A stretch of 64,000 nt of DNA, from positions 62,305-126,304 of the forward strand of contig NZ_GG730299.1 in assembly GCF_000155975.1 (NCBI RefSeq), in the 5' to 3' direction. How positions within the stretch are numbered: position 1 is the first letter of the stretch; each line of letters opens with the position of its first letter. Below the pieces are notes generated by a model, which saw only the letters and a program-made list of their open reading frames with translations, was not told the DNA's origin and ran no database searches. The stretch comes from Citrobacter youngae ATCC 29220. GTDB taxonomy: Bacteria; Pseudomonadota; Gammaproteobacteria; Enterobacterales; Enterobacteriaceae. Positions 55,301 through 63,283 of the stretch are shown here, one piece after another. The position numbers and the translations under genes are program-made.

Positions 55301-56709
55301 ACAGTAAGGGGGAAATTCGCTTTGAGCTGTCGCAGGATAGTACCACCGGTCTGAAAACCGGGTTGACGGCGCTATTGATGGATAACAGCGTGATGCAATC
55401 TGCTATGGATGTGATTTTCACGGTTATCACCAGCCCGGACTCCGATAAAGCGAGATACTGGGGACATATGCCGGAAACGGCGGCCAACAGCGCCGGTGTG
55501 ACTTTCCGCCGTCCGCTGCTGGCGGCGGAGATGTCATCGTATAGCTCAACGTTTACCTACAACAATGAAATCTGGCCGCTGATCGCCGCCGCCAACGCGC
55601 AAAAAGCGGGGGCAAGCGGCTGCGATGTGGAATATCAACCGTTGTTAAGCGATATGCAGACGCTGTTCTTCGACAATATGAGCGTTTCCGGTGGGATAGG
55701 CGCGGTTTATGGCTGGCCTGTAGGGTCGAACCAATTCTGGTGGGCTGCCGATCGCGCGGCGAGCACCGGGAATTATCAATATATCAGCCTGAGCGCGGGC
55801 GGCAGCGGTTCGACAAGCAACTCAAGCACGACCGCCGCGCAGGTGTGTCTGGTGGAGGCGCGCGCGCAAGCGGGTAGTATTACGCTGACGTCAACCGCGA
55901 TGGATGCGGCGAAATCCGCCGCCGTGGCGAAACAGGGCGAGAGCATCCCTCTTACCGTGACGGTGAAAGATACTCTTGGCAACCCTATGGCGAATCAGCC
56001 GTTTACGCTGTCTCGCGGTGAGTCGCTGAACCGGGCGGGGGTGGTCATCACCGATGGTGACGTCGAGGCGGAAATGGGCGCTGATGATATGGTTCTCCGG
56101 GCGTTAACGCCGGTGAGCGGCGTCAGCGATATGACTACGGCGGCCAGCGTTTACAGCGGCACCACCGGTAGCGATGGTACCGCGACGTTCACCGTGAATC
56201 AGAATAAAACGTTAGGTTTGAAAACGTCGTTGACCGCCGCGCTGGCGAGCGATACCAGCAAAACGGCGACGCTGGATGCCATCTTCACGGTACATACCAG
56301 CCCGGATACGGATAAAGCGAATTTCTGGGGGGATATGCCCGATACGGTGAGCGCCAATGGTAAAACGCTGCATCGTCCACTTTTACTGGCTGAGCTGCCT
56401 GCCGGGAAAACGCCGCCGCTGCATGTTCTAATGAACAAAGAGGAGTGGGCGATGGCGCATACGGTTGACGCCAGCACGTGGGATCTGGCGGCGCAGTGCG
56501 GCAGCCTGAGCGCTGCGGCCAGCCTTGATGATCTGAAAGCGCTGCATTCTGGCTTCAGCAGCACGGGATGGCCCTCAACGTCCAGCTATGCGTACCTGTC
56601 CCAGACGGTGTGCGGCGCAAATTATTGCGGTTATAACCACACCAGCGGGACGGTTAACTCGTACGTTAATGCGAAAACGACGGCAGGCTTTGCCAGCTGC
56701 GCCCGGTAG
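49399..56709 (+). CDS. ratB: Giant secreted repeat protein, RatB-like (Ig-like/lectin-like repeats)
   Basis: A 2,436-residue protein. The start at ATG 49399 has AGGTGG 9 bases upstream and gives a signal peptide ending APASA before VLKSGTWQEV; an in-frame GTG at 49357 is less likely. The N-terminal domain (about 31-195) resembles that of SinI. Eight repeats of 267-298 residues follow. Each has a BIg21 (DUF824)-type Ig-like half with a KxGExxxLxV...RGD pattern. Each then has a TSPD...WGHM junction and an InvasinE-type lectin-like half (DUF823) with RPxLxxE, ETW, a Cys pair and a GWPV motif. No beta-barrel, lipobox, LPXTG or membrane segment is visible, so how it reaches and stays on the surface is unclear. 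Length fits Salmonella RatB better than RatA, from memory. It abuts xseA. Confidence 0.85.
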   Translation: MDGNLHNGKVYRFLLMALLMAGMVAAPASAVLKSGTWQEVNAATDAINGTVPLADGVTVPVYQGSILLNPEKTNTVSFSAMPRDFSTDDAPSALQLVNPVDTEGDIFAVPPVRWDTQMPVIDLIWADAATPDEPLDPQPAANKTFCAQNMAGGHFVVWPQINADNATTLPALYLQTITGTPFSNTISVLSQKIPVDIAAAAGDPVTVTADHFDEQLNAAKVKAGESIALTITTRDCQGEAVGNTAFVITRGDALNRQNGVNNAAPVHVGDTELTTVTTEYHGTTDANGKATVVVTQASGPGVKTPLTVFAAGAPQLKSSIAVIFTTLTSPDTPFANMWGHMTETSSADVEGETYTFTRPQLAAETDGESGVVSASNENWALFNWGGADTHCEILPDARQLMGLKIARGDLVTSLGWPVAGNNEYWSSSAGTLMEYHLGVNMLTRSVVEERDETTSLVSCVDKASPAVKPEITLTLDSMDSELNAARVRVGDSINMRVTIKAKETGAALPYRYFDLYVGDEQNRKGQTNAEARAEGSKYGWVDNPVLVGLTGSGTPNHYHGITGADGQLTLMLTQDDGAGVLTPLRVVAAEGAEATANVIFTVVTSPDNTQARMWGHMQGVVEAGNIYKRPLLASEASANTGSTVENHEDWATFSSVAAATSQCGTGQVPGQLLLDALYSAHSDNAMATTYGWPTSSHSYISADTDGTQTAHVNLATGADGMFSGSEPNYLSCSGNELVTQLTVWFNDDVSLRQATAKVGETVMMHIHSVNALNGLVVPNAAFTVTMAQGKNRKGLITGFTDPSDGALEMGGTFYGASQASMTLQGTTDAEGNAAIAIAQPQGVGLLTQLNVVPVNSLITTPVERSVKFTVPTSPDTPNAQMWGHMVETVTVDGLTFERPKLASEVSATRTQLEDNETWARVTHSDAAGNAAAGGCAANRLPRADQLAALYNANSGGAMHNLQGWPIVESYWSATPASATAWQMTSLSNGTESADGSASVYTSCLTSDNPMAATITLTPENAAQWNEASQAAKVKKGETLKLKVTVNDASGNPLPGATFVLSRGDGYTRQGSKHIAGSGDGIVAPVVIDGESLNDTATRIGGITGADGSKIINVTRPDTAGTKVAIAAALYDNASVSDSIDTIFTVATSPDSDKAVMWGHMPETVTAANGTVFKRPLLFAEISAGSAVSSSVENNETWGIVDYYGIAEVCGAGYVPALADLQSLYAAWPAGAMNTQQGWPVDEKNYQNSTADLSRTPENRYVKSLNLRDNSITSQLWSEKLYFSCLQNAHPAATQLTLTSSLYNESDGFAKAKVGESIPLVITTLDAQGNPVGNTPVIFGRGDSVGRANQDVNGSEAAMIQINHGEGRASRAEYYTVTGEDGTLALEVSQDSGAGFKTPLQATIDDHSDTTQTLSVVFTVATSPDSEKANYWGHMAETVTDGNGQVYQRPKLASEFSATPGKTITLTYGDYDKGETWGMVTGSDAWSGSNGGCGQASLPGISDLQALYSHYPNGAMRTTNGWPVSSAGSVSASQRWWAGEQVVDASNKAQYAVVNLFSGGDATTAYNTSYYMQTCLATPRVLASKLTLTLANEDETTGIAKAKKGEKMAATVTATDSAGQPVAGVLIKVSRGNALTRAGGVYTANGADDIALTDIQPADQATFLMDTTSAYLYVKTNAQGQVTFNLSQDATVGLKTPIMVTAADDSTLTDTKDAIFTVLTSPDSDKAVYWGHMPETFTNSNGVEFQRPLLSAEIPSTSNTSKYMENGETWYAWNRYSYMKSDNASPCGVSQLATMEELTTLYNDYPNGGLSTTFGLPVTSDKYWGAGNVVTDATSGYAYQYINLNNGETYASFSKSVQTAKLCRTTTRTLSIAMSSGSWNAEKLAATAKKGVKIPVTIAVTDQFGAPQANIVVRLDRGASQTRNTSGTYDYTVSSNLSVTPDSEGANAATLTYRGGMSTDVRNWYATTDSKGEIRFELSQDSTTGLKTGLTALLMDNSVMQSAMDVIFTVITSPDSDKARYWGHMPETAANSAGVTFRRPLLAAEMSSYSSTFTYNNEIWPLIAAANAQKAGASGCDVEYQPLLSDMQTLFFDNMSVSGGIGAVYGWPVGSNQFWWAADRAASTGNYQYISLSAGGSGSTSNSSTTAAQVCLVEARAQAGSITLTSTAMDAAKSAAVAKQGESIPLTVTVKDTLGNPMANQPFTLSRGESLNRAGVVITDGDVEAEMGADDMVLRALTPVSGVSDMTTAASVYSGTTGSDGTATFTVNQNKTLGLKTSLTAALASDTSKTATLDAIFTVHTSPDTDKANFWGDMPDTVSANGKTLHRPLLLAELPAGKTPPLHVLMNKEEWAMAHTVDASTWDLAAQCGSLSAAASLDDLKALHSGFSSTGWPSTSSYAYLSQTVCGANYCGYNHTSGTVNSYVNAKTTAGFASCAR

Positions 56710-56711
56710 CG

Positions 56712-58115
<1,404 letters not shown>

Positions 58116-58174
58116 TTATTCAGTCGAAAGTAACATGCTCACAGAGGAGCGCAAGGTTTTTTTGCAAAAAAGTG

Positions 58175-58203
58175 TGGATGCAATCGGTTACGCTCTGTAT
58201 AAT
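58175..58203 (+). promoter_or_regulatory. guaBA promoter with PurR operator
   Basis: The PurR box ATGCAATCGGTTACGC (58178-58193) matches the ANGCAANCGNTTNCNT consensus at all but the last base. A perfect -10 TATAAT is at 58198-58203, 17 bases from a -35-like TGGATG. Guanine or hypoxanthine bound to PurR should repress guaBA here. Confidence 0.85.
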
Positions 58204-58245
58204 GCCGCGGCAATATTTAATAACCTCCCAGGTGAGATATTGCCC

Positions 58246-59712
58246 ATGCTACGTATCGCAAAAGAAGCCCTGACGTTTGACGACGTCCTCCTCGTTCCCG
58301 CTCATTCCACCGTTCTGCCGAATACTGCTGACCTCAGCACCCAGTTGACGAAAACCATTCGCCTGAACATTCCTATGCTCTCCGCAGCAATGGACACCGT
58401 GACGGAAGCGCGCCTGGCAATTGCCCTGGCTCAGGAAGGCGGCATCGGTTTTATCCACAAAAATATGTCTATCGAGCGTCAGGCTGAAGAAGTCCGCCGC
58501 GTGAAGAAACACGAATCTGGCGTGGTAACTGACCCACAGACCGTACTGCCAACCACCACCCTGCGCGAAGTGAAAGAACTGACCGAGCGTAACGGTTTTG
58601 CGGGCTACCCGGTAGTGACGGAAGACAACGAACTGGTCGGCATTATCACTGGCCGTGACGTGCGTTTTGTCACCGATCTGAACCAGCCGGTGAGCGTATA
58701 TATGACGCCGAAAGAGCGTCTGGTGACCGTGCGTGAAGGCGAAGCTCGTGATGTCGTCTTTGCGAAAATGCACGAAAAACGCGTTGAGAAAGCGCTGGTT
58801 GTTGATGACAGCTTCCATCTGCTCGGCATGATCACCGTTAAAGATTTCCAGAAAGCAGAACGCAAACCTAACGCCTGCAAAGACGAGCATGGTCGTCTGC
58901 GCGTCGGCGCTGCCGTAGGCGCAGGCGCAGGCAATGAAGAGCGCGTTGATGCGCTGGTTGCCGCAGGCGTTGACGTACTGTTGATTGACTCCTCTCACGG
59001 TCACTCTGAAGGCGTACTGCAGCGTATCCGTGAAACCCGTGCTAAATACCCGGATCTGCAGATCATCGGCGGCAACGTCGCAACGGGTGCAGGCGCGCGC
59101 GCGCTGGCTGATGCTGGCGTGAGCGCGGTTAAAGTGGGTATCGGCCCGGGCTCCATCTGTACTACCCGTATCGTTACCGGCGTAGGCGTACCGCAGATCA
59201 CCGCCGTTTCCGACGCCGTTGAAGCGCTGGAAGGCACCGGTATTCCGGTTATCGCCGATGGCGGTATTCGTTTCTCCGGCGACATCGCGAAAGCGATTGC
59301 CGCGGGCGCGGCTGCCGTGATGGTAGGCTCTATGCTGGCAGGTACCGAAGAATCTCCGGGTGAAATCGAACTGTACCAGGGTCGCTCTTACAAATCTTAC
59401 CGCGGTATGGGCTCTCTGGGCGCGATGTCTAAAGGTTCTTCCGACCGTTACTTCCAGAGCGATAACGCGGCTGACAAACTGGTGCCGGAAGGTATCGAAG
59501 GTCGCGTTGCGTATAAAGGTCGCCTGAAAGAGATCATTCACCAGCAGATGGGCGGCCTGCGCTCCTGTATGGGCCTGACCGGCTGTGGTACTATCGACGC
59601 GCTGCGAACGAAAGCAGAGTTTGTACGCATCAGCGGTGCGGGTATCCAGGAAAGTCACGTTCACGATGTGACCATCACCAAAGAGTCCCCTAACTACCGC
59701 ATGGGCTCCTGA
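58246..59712 (+). CDS. guaB: Inosine-5'-monophosphate dehydrogenase
   Basis: A 488-residue NAD-dependent enzyme for the first committed step of GMP synthesis (IMP to XMP). The TIM barrel contains the catalytic Cys in [13 protein letters not shown] (about 300-312). A CBS pair is inserted around residues 93-205. The flap [18 protein letters not shown] is intact. The frame opens at 58135 inside the promoter, but [16 protein letters not shown] at 58246 is the known start. Co-transcribed with guaA. Confidence 0.97.
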   Translation: MLRIAKEALTFDDVLLVPAHSTVLPNTADLSTQLTKTIRLNIPMLSAAMDTVTEARLAIALAQEGGIGFIHKNMSIERQAEEVRRVKKHESGVVTDPQTVLPTTTLREVKELTERNGFAGYPVVTEDNELVGIITGRDVRFVTDLNQPVSVYMTPKERLVTVREGEARDVVFAKMHEKRVEKALVVDDSFHLLGMITVKDFQKAERKPNACKDEHGRLRVGAAVGAGAGNEERVDALVAAGVDVLLIDSSHGHSEGVLQRIRETRAKYPDLQIIGGNVATGAGARALADAGVSAVKVGIGPGSICTTRIVTGVGVPQITAVSDAVEALEGTGIPVIADGGIRFSGDIAKAIAAGAAAVMVGSMLAGTEESPGEIELYQGRSYKSYRGMGSLGAMSKGSSDRYFQSDNAADKLVPEGIEGRVAYKGRLKEIIHQQMGGLRSCMGLTGCGTIDALRTKAEFVRISGAGIQESHVHDVTITKESPNYRMGS

Positions 59713-59723
59713 TCGGTTTCCAC

Positions 59724-59742
59724 GCCCGGCTATATGCCGGGC
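59724..59742 (+). terminator. Intercistronic hairpin between guaB and guaA
   Basis: GCCCGGC and GCCGGGC with a five-base loop in the 64-base gap. Probably an mRNA-stabilising structure rather than a terminator, since guaA depends on read-through. Confidence 0.55.
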
Positions 59743-59776
59743 GAATTTGTTTTCACTTGCCTCGGAATTAGCGTCA

Positions 59777-61354
59777 ATGACAGACAATATTCATAAACAT
59801 CGCATTCTCATCCTTGATTTCGGATCGCAGTACACTCAACTGGTTGCTCGTCGCGTACGTGAGCTGGGCGTCTACTGTGAACTGTGGGCATGGGATGTTA
59901 CGGAAGCACAAATTCGCGAATTCAATCCAAGCGGTATCATTCTTTCCGGTGGTCCGGAAAGCACTACGGAAGAAAACAGCCCGCGTGCGCCAGAATACGT
60001 TTTCAATGCGGGCGTGCCCGTTTTCGGCGTGTGCTACGGCATGCAGACCATGGCAATGCAGCTTGGCGGCCATGTTGAAGGTTCTAACGAGCGTGAATTC
60101 GGCTATGCGCAGGTTGAAGTGCAGACCGACAGCGCGCTGATCCGCGGTATCGAAGACTCCCTGACCGCAGAAGGTAAACCGCTGCTGGACGTATGGATGA
60201 GTCATGGCGACAAAGTGACCGCTATCCCGGAAGGTTTCGTGACCGTTGCCAGCACCGACAGCTGTCCGTTTGCCATTATGGCGCACGAAGAAAAACGCTT
60301 CTACGGCGTGCAGTTCCACCCGGAAGTAACCCACACCCGTCAGGGTATGCGCATGCTGGAGCGTTTTGTGCGCGACATCTGCCAGTGTGAAGCCCTGTGG
60401 ACCCCGGCCAAGATCATCGACGACGCCGTTGTCCGCATCCGTGAGCAGGTTGGCGATGATAAAGTGATCCTCGGCCTTTCCGGCGGCGTGGACTCCTCCG
60501 TGACCGCGATGCTGCTGCACCGCGCGATCGGCAAAAACCTGACCTGCGTATTCGTGGACAACGGTCTGCTGCGTCTGAACGAAGCTCAGCAGGTTATGGA
60601 CATGTTCGGTGACCACTTCGGTCTGAACATCGTTCACGTGGAAGGCGAGTCACGCTTCCTGGAAGCGCTGAAAGGCGAGAACGATCCGGAAGCCAAGCGT
60701 AAAATCATCGGTCGCGTATTCGTGGAAGTGTTCGACGAAGAAGCGCTGAAGCTGGAAGACGTTAAATGGCTGGCGCAGGGCACTATCTACCCTGACGTTA
60801 TCGAATCTGCGGCATCCGCTACCGGTAAAGCACATGTCATCAAATCTCACCACAACGTGGGCGGCCTGCCGAAAGAGATGAAGATGGGCCTGGTTGAACC
60901 GCTGCGTGAGCTGTTCAAAGACGAAGTGCGTAAAATCGGTCTGGAGCTGGGCCTGCCGTACGACATGCTGTACCGTCACCCGTTCCCGGGGCCGGGTCTG
61001 GGCGTGCGCGTGCTGGGCGAAGTGAAGAAAGAGTACTGCGACCTGCTGCGTCGCGCAGATGCTATCTTCATTGAAGAACTGCACAAAGCTGACCTGTACA
61101 ACAAAGTCAGCCAGGCGTTCACCGTGTTCCTGCCGGTTCGCTCCGTCGGCGTGATGGGCGATGGCCGTAAATACGACTGGGTTGTCTCCCTGCGTGCTGT
61201 CGAAACCATCGACTTTATGACCGCGCACTGGGCGCACCTGCCGTACGACTTCTTAGGCCGCGTCTCTAACCGTATCATCAACGAAGTGAACGGCATTTCC
61301 CGCGTGGTGTATGACATCAGCGGTAAGCCGCCGGCTACGATTGAGTGGGAATAA
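59777..61354 (+). CDS. guaA: GMP synthase (glutamine-hydrolysing)
   Basis: A 525-residue enzyme that aminates XMP to GMP. The N-terminal class I glutamine amidotransferase has the nucleophile Cys in [10 protein letters not shown] and the His/Glu in [10 protein letters not shown]. The ATP pyrophosphatase domain has [11 protein letters not shown]. The C-terminal dimerisation domain ends PPATIEWE. Start [15 protein letters not shown] at 59777; ten further upstream codons are open but unsupported. Confidence 0.97.
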   Translation: MTDNIHKHRILILDFGSQYTQLVARRVRELGVYCELWAWDVTEAQIREFNPSGIILSGGPESTTEENSPRAPEYVFNAGVPVFGVCYGMQTMAMQLGGHVEGSNEREFGYAQVEVQTDSALIRGIEDSLTAEGKPLLDVWMSHGDKVTAIPEGFVTVASTDSCPFAIMAHEEKRFYGVQFHPEVTHTRQGMRMLERFVRDICQCEALWTPAKIIDDAVVRIREQVGDDKVILGLSGGVDSSVTAMLLHRAIGKNLTCVFVDNGLLRLNEAQQVMDMFGDHFGLNIVHVEGESRFLEALKGENDPEAKRKIIGRVFVEVFDEEALKLEDVKWLAQGTIYPDVIESAASATGKAHVIKSHHNVGGLPKEMKMGLVEPLRELFKDEVRKIGLELGLPYDMLYRHPFPGPGLGVRVLGEVKKEYCDLLRRADAIFIEELHKADLYNKVSQAFTVFLPVRSVGVMGDGRKYDWVVSLRAVETIDFMTAHWAHLPYDFLGRVSNRIINEVNGISRVVYDISGKPPATIEWE

Positions 61355-61393
61355 CATCTCTCCCTGCCACCGGTTTCTGAATCGGTAGTATGT

Positions 61394-61421
61394 AAAAACC
61401 CTCTTTTTAAAGAGGGTTTTT
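61394..61421 (+). terminator. Intrinsic terminator after guaA
   Basis: AAAACCCTCTT and AAGAGGGTTTT with a short loop and a T-run: a canonical Rho-independent terminator, possibly bidirectional for the convergent mscS-like gene. Confidence 0.93.
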
Positions 61422-61482
61422 TATTGCGCGGATTTAACGCATCCCAGCAAGCGCTTCTGGCGCAGGTTATGCCAGAGGGAAC

Positions 61483-62361
61483 CTAATCGACCAACTGTAG
61501 ATGGGGTTGAGATTGGGAGGTCACGTTCTCCACGCGGATATCCATCTGCGGATATGGCAGGTCAATATGGTTGGCGTCCAGGGCCTCTTTAATGTTTTCC
61601 AGCAGATCGTAATAGGTGTTCCAGTATTCGATGTTTGGTACCCATACGCGGACGTAAAAATTGAGTGCTGAAGCGCCTAGCTCGCCCAGACGAACGGTTA
61701 CCCCACGCTGCTTATCGATGCGGCTGTCCTGCTCAATAATGTGATTAATAACGCGCTTAACATCCGCGATCCGGCTCTGATAACCTACGCCAATCACAAG
61801 GTCGATACGGCGAAAAGGGTGGCGGGAATAGTTAATAATATTGTCGGCGATGATTTTGCCGTTTGGGATCACCACTTCTTTGCTGTCGGCGGTGAGCAGG
61901 GTGGTGGAGAAAATGTGCACCTTTTCTACCGTCCCGGTGACCGCGCCAATCTGCACAATTTCTCCGGCACGGAAAGGACGCAGGGATACCAACAGCACGC
62001 CTGCGGCGAAGTTGGAGAGCGACCCTTGTAGCGCCAGGCCAATAGCCAGTCCGGCGGCGCCAATGACGGCAATAATGGATGAGGTTTCAATGCCGACTCG
62101 CCCCAACGCAGCGACCACGAAAAAGGCGAGGGTGATGTAACGTACCAGGGCGGTGAAGAACTGAATGATGGTCCGGTCAACTTTACGTTTTAACAGCAGC
62201 TTTTCCAGTCCACGGCAGAGCAGGCGAGAGATAAATTTACCCACAAACAGTAAAATGATAGCTGCAACGACATTCCAGCCGAACTGAATAACCGCATCGC
62301 TGTGCCCGGCGATCCACTCAATTCCGTTTCTTATTTTCGGGAATAATGAAAAACCATTCAT
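61483..62361 (-). CDS. MscS-family mechanosensitive channel
   Basis: A 292-residue small-conductance mechanosensitive channel, close to E. coli MscS in length and pattern. Three N-terminal membrane helices come first. The pore helix TM3 has GAAGLAIGLALQGSLSNFAAG (about 98-118), with the Gly/Ala packing typical of MscS. The beta domain includes RPFRAGEIVQIG and VIPNGKIIADNIINYSRHP, and the C-terminal end has LPYPQMDIRV. A paralogue rather than the yggB locus gene, judged by its location beside guaA. Releases solutes on hypo-osmotic shock. Convergent with guaA. Confidence 0.9.
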   Translation of the reverse strand: MNGFSLFPKIRNGIEWIAGHSDAVIQFGWNVVAAIILLFVGKFISRLLCRGLEKLLLKRKVDRTIIQFFTALVRYITLAFFVVAALGRVGIETSSIIAVIGAAGLAIGLALQGSLSNFAAGVLLVSLRPFRAGEIVQIGAVTGTVEKVHIFSTTLLTADSKEVVIPNGKIIADNIINYSRHPFRRIDLVIGVGYQSRIADVKRVINHIIEQDSRIDKQRGVTVRLGELGASALNFYVRVWVPNIEYWNTYYDLLENIKEALDANHIDLPYPQMDIRVENVTSQSQPHLQLVD

Positions 62362-62729
62362 AGTATTACTCTGTAGTATTTAAAAATGTTAACAATTCAA
62401 ATAACTTCTTAATTCCATGCGAAATATTAATGCTTTCATCAGTGATATTTCCTGGCGGTATTAATTAACGACTATTTGAACTGTATTTGTCTTTTTTATG
62501 TCCAGTAAACGGGAGCGTAAGAAATTAGCGCGAATGGTGCGGTGTAGCCGGATTAAAAGATTGTGTATTTGTGCGAAAAAAAGGGATGATTATCTGTATT
62601 TTCAATACGTGTCGAGGGCAAGATGATGAGCGGTGCCGTCACTCAAATCCCTTACCGGATGGTTAAATGCCAGGCGATTAGCCATCCGGTAAGGAATCTT
62701 AATGCTGGGGAGATTACAGGCAAGAGCGA
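62362..62729. other. Intergenic region between the mscS-like gene and yfgG
   Basis: About 370 bases with no supported gene. It contains the promoter of the mscS-like gene (minus strand) and, at 62651-62693, a strong REP-like hairpin that follows the yfgG stop. Confidence 0.5.
62651..62693 (-). terminator. Long REP-like hairpin downstream of yfgG
   Basis: CTTACCGGATGGTTAA and TTAGCCATCCGGTAAG form a 16-base stem with one wobble pair around an 11-base loop. It contains a REP-like CCGGATGG core. Likely 3' end structure of yfgG; no T-run. Confidence 0.55.
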
Positions 62730-62933
62730 TCAACGTACGTCAGTTTGCGTTGGAGATGTCTGTTGCGGTTGGGTTAACTGCTGGGATTCTTTTTTGTCCT
62801 GGTGGTGATGCCACGCACCAATGGCGGAGTAGACGAAGCGTCCGAAGAAGAAGAGAAAGCTGATAAGCAGTACGATCCGGATCATGCGACTGTTAAATCG
62901 GTGTCGTTTGCGTAGGCTGGTAACCTGGCTCAC
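62730..62933 (-). CDS. yfgG: Small membrane protein YfgG
   Basis: A 67-residue protein with one hydrophobic segment (RIVLLISFLFFFGRFVYSAIGAW) after a basic N-terminus, VTSLRKRHRFNSRM, and a Gln/Ser-rich tail. It matches E. coli YfgG. The start is a GTG at 62933-62931, with AAGGA 7 bases upstream; the ATG-opened frame to 62987 is longer than the family and lacks a site. In E. coli YfgG has been linked to metal tolerance, but its mechanism is not settled. Divergent from yfgF. Confidence 0.88.
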   Translation of the reverse strand: MSQVTSLRKRHRFNSRMIRIVLLISFLFFFGRFVYSAIGAWHHHQDKKESQQLTQPQQTSPTQTDVR

Positions 62934-63141
62934 AAAAGGTTCCTTGTAGTGTACCCGACGAAGGGCGATGCTCACATTAAGGCACACTGTGAGGGAATGG
63001 TCAATTCTTGGTTATGTAAAATTGCTTCAGTTGTTTTGCCCTCTTATGTTATGAAAATTAATATTATTATTTACATGAATAATGAATTAACGCTAAAAAA
63101 TAATGAAAAGAGTAATAATTGATTAATGAGAGGTCTTTTTT

Positions 63142-63155
63142 TTGATATGTGTCAA
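63142..63155 (+). promoter_or_regulatory. FNR-like binding site upstream of yfgF
   Basis: TTGATATGTGTCAA fits the FNR consensus TTGAT-N4-ATCAA with one mismatch and lies about 130 bases before the yfgF start. E. coli yfgF is known to be under FNR control. Confidence 0.6.
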
Positions 63156-63283
63156 ACGTCCCCCTTTGCTGATAACTAGAATTGATGAGCCCTTATGATG
63201 TATTTTACTTTATCGTTTTAAAGTCAGGTGGGATGCCTGTCTGAATACCCCCTACAGGATGTGCGGGATTCTACTGAGCATCT

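Noticed and set aside
50040..56650. Regular repetition suggesting a CRISPR array or tandem DNA repeat
   Set aside because: The period of 800-900 bases and continuous open frame show protein-level repeats of RatB, not a CRISPR.
58249..59787. 512-codon open frame on the minus strand across guaB
   Set aside because: Fully antisense to guaB, with His/Arg/Phe-rich composition typical of the complementary frame of a highly expressed gene; no ribosome site or family.
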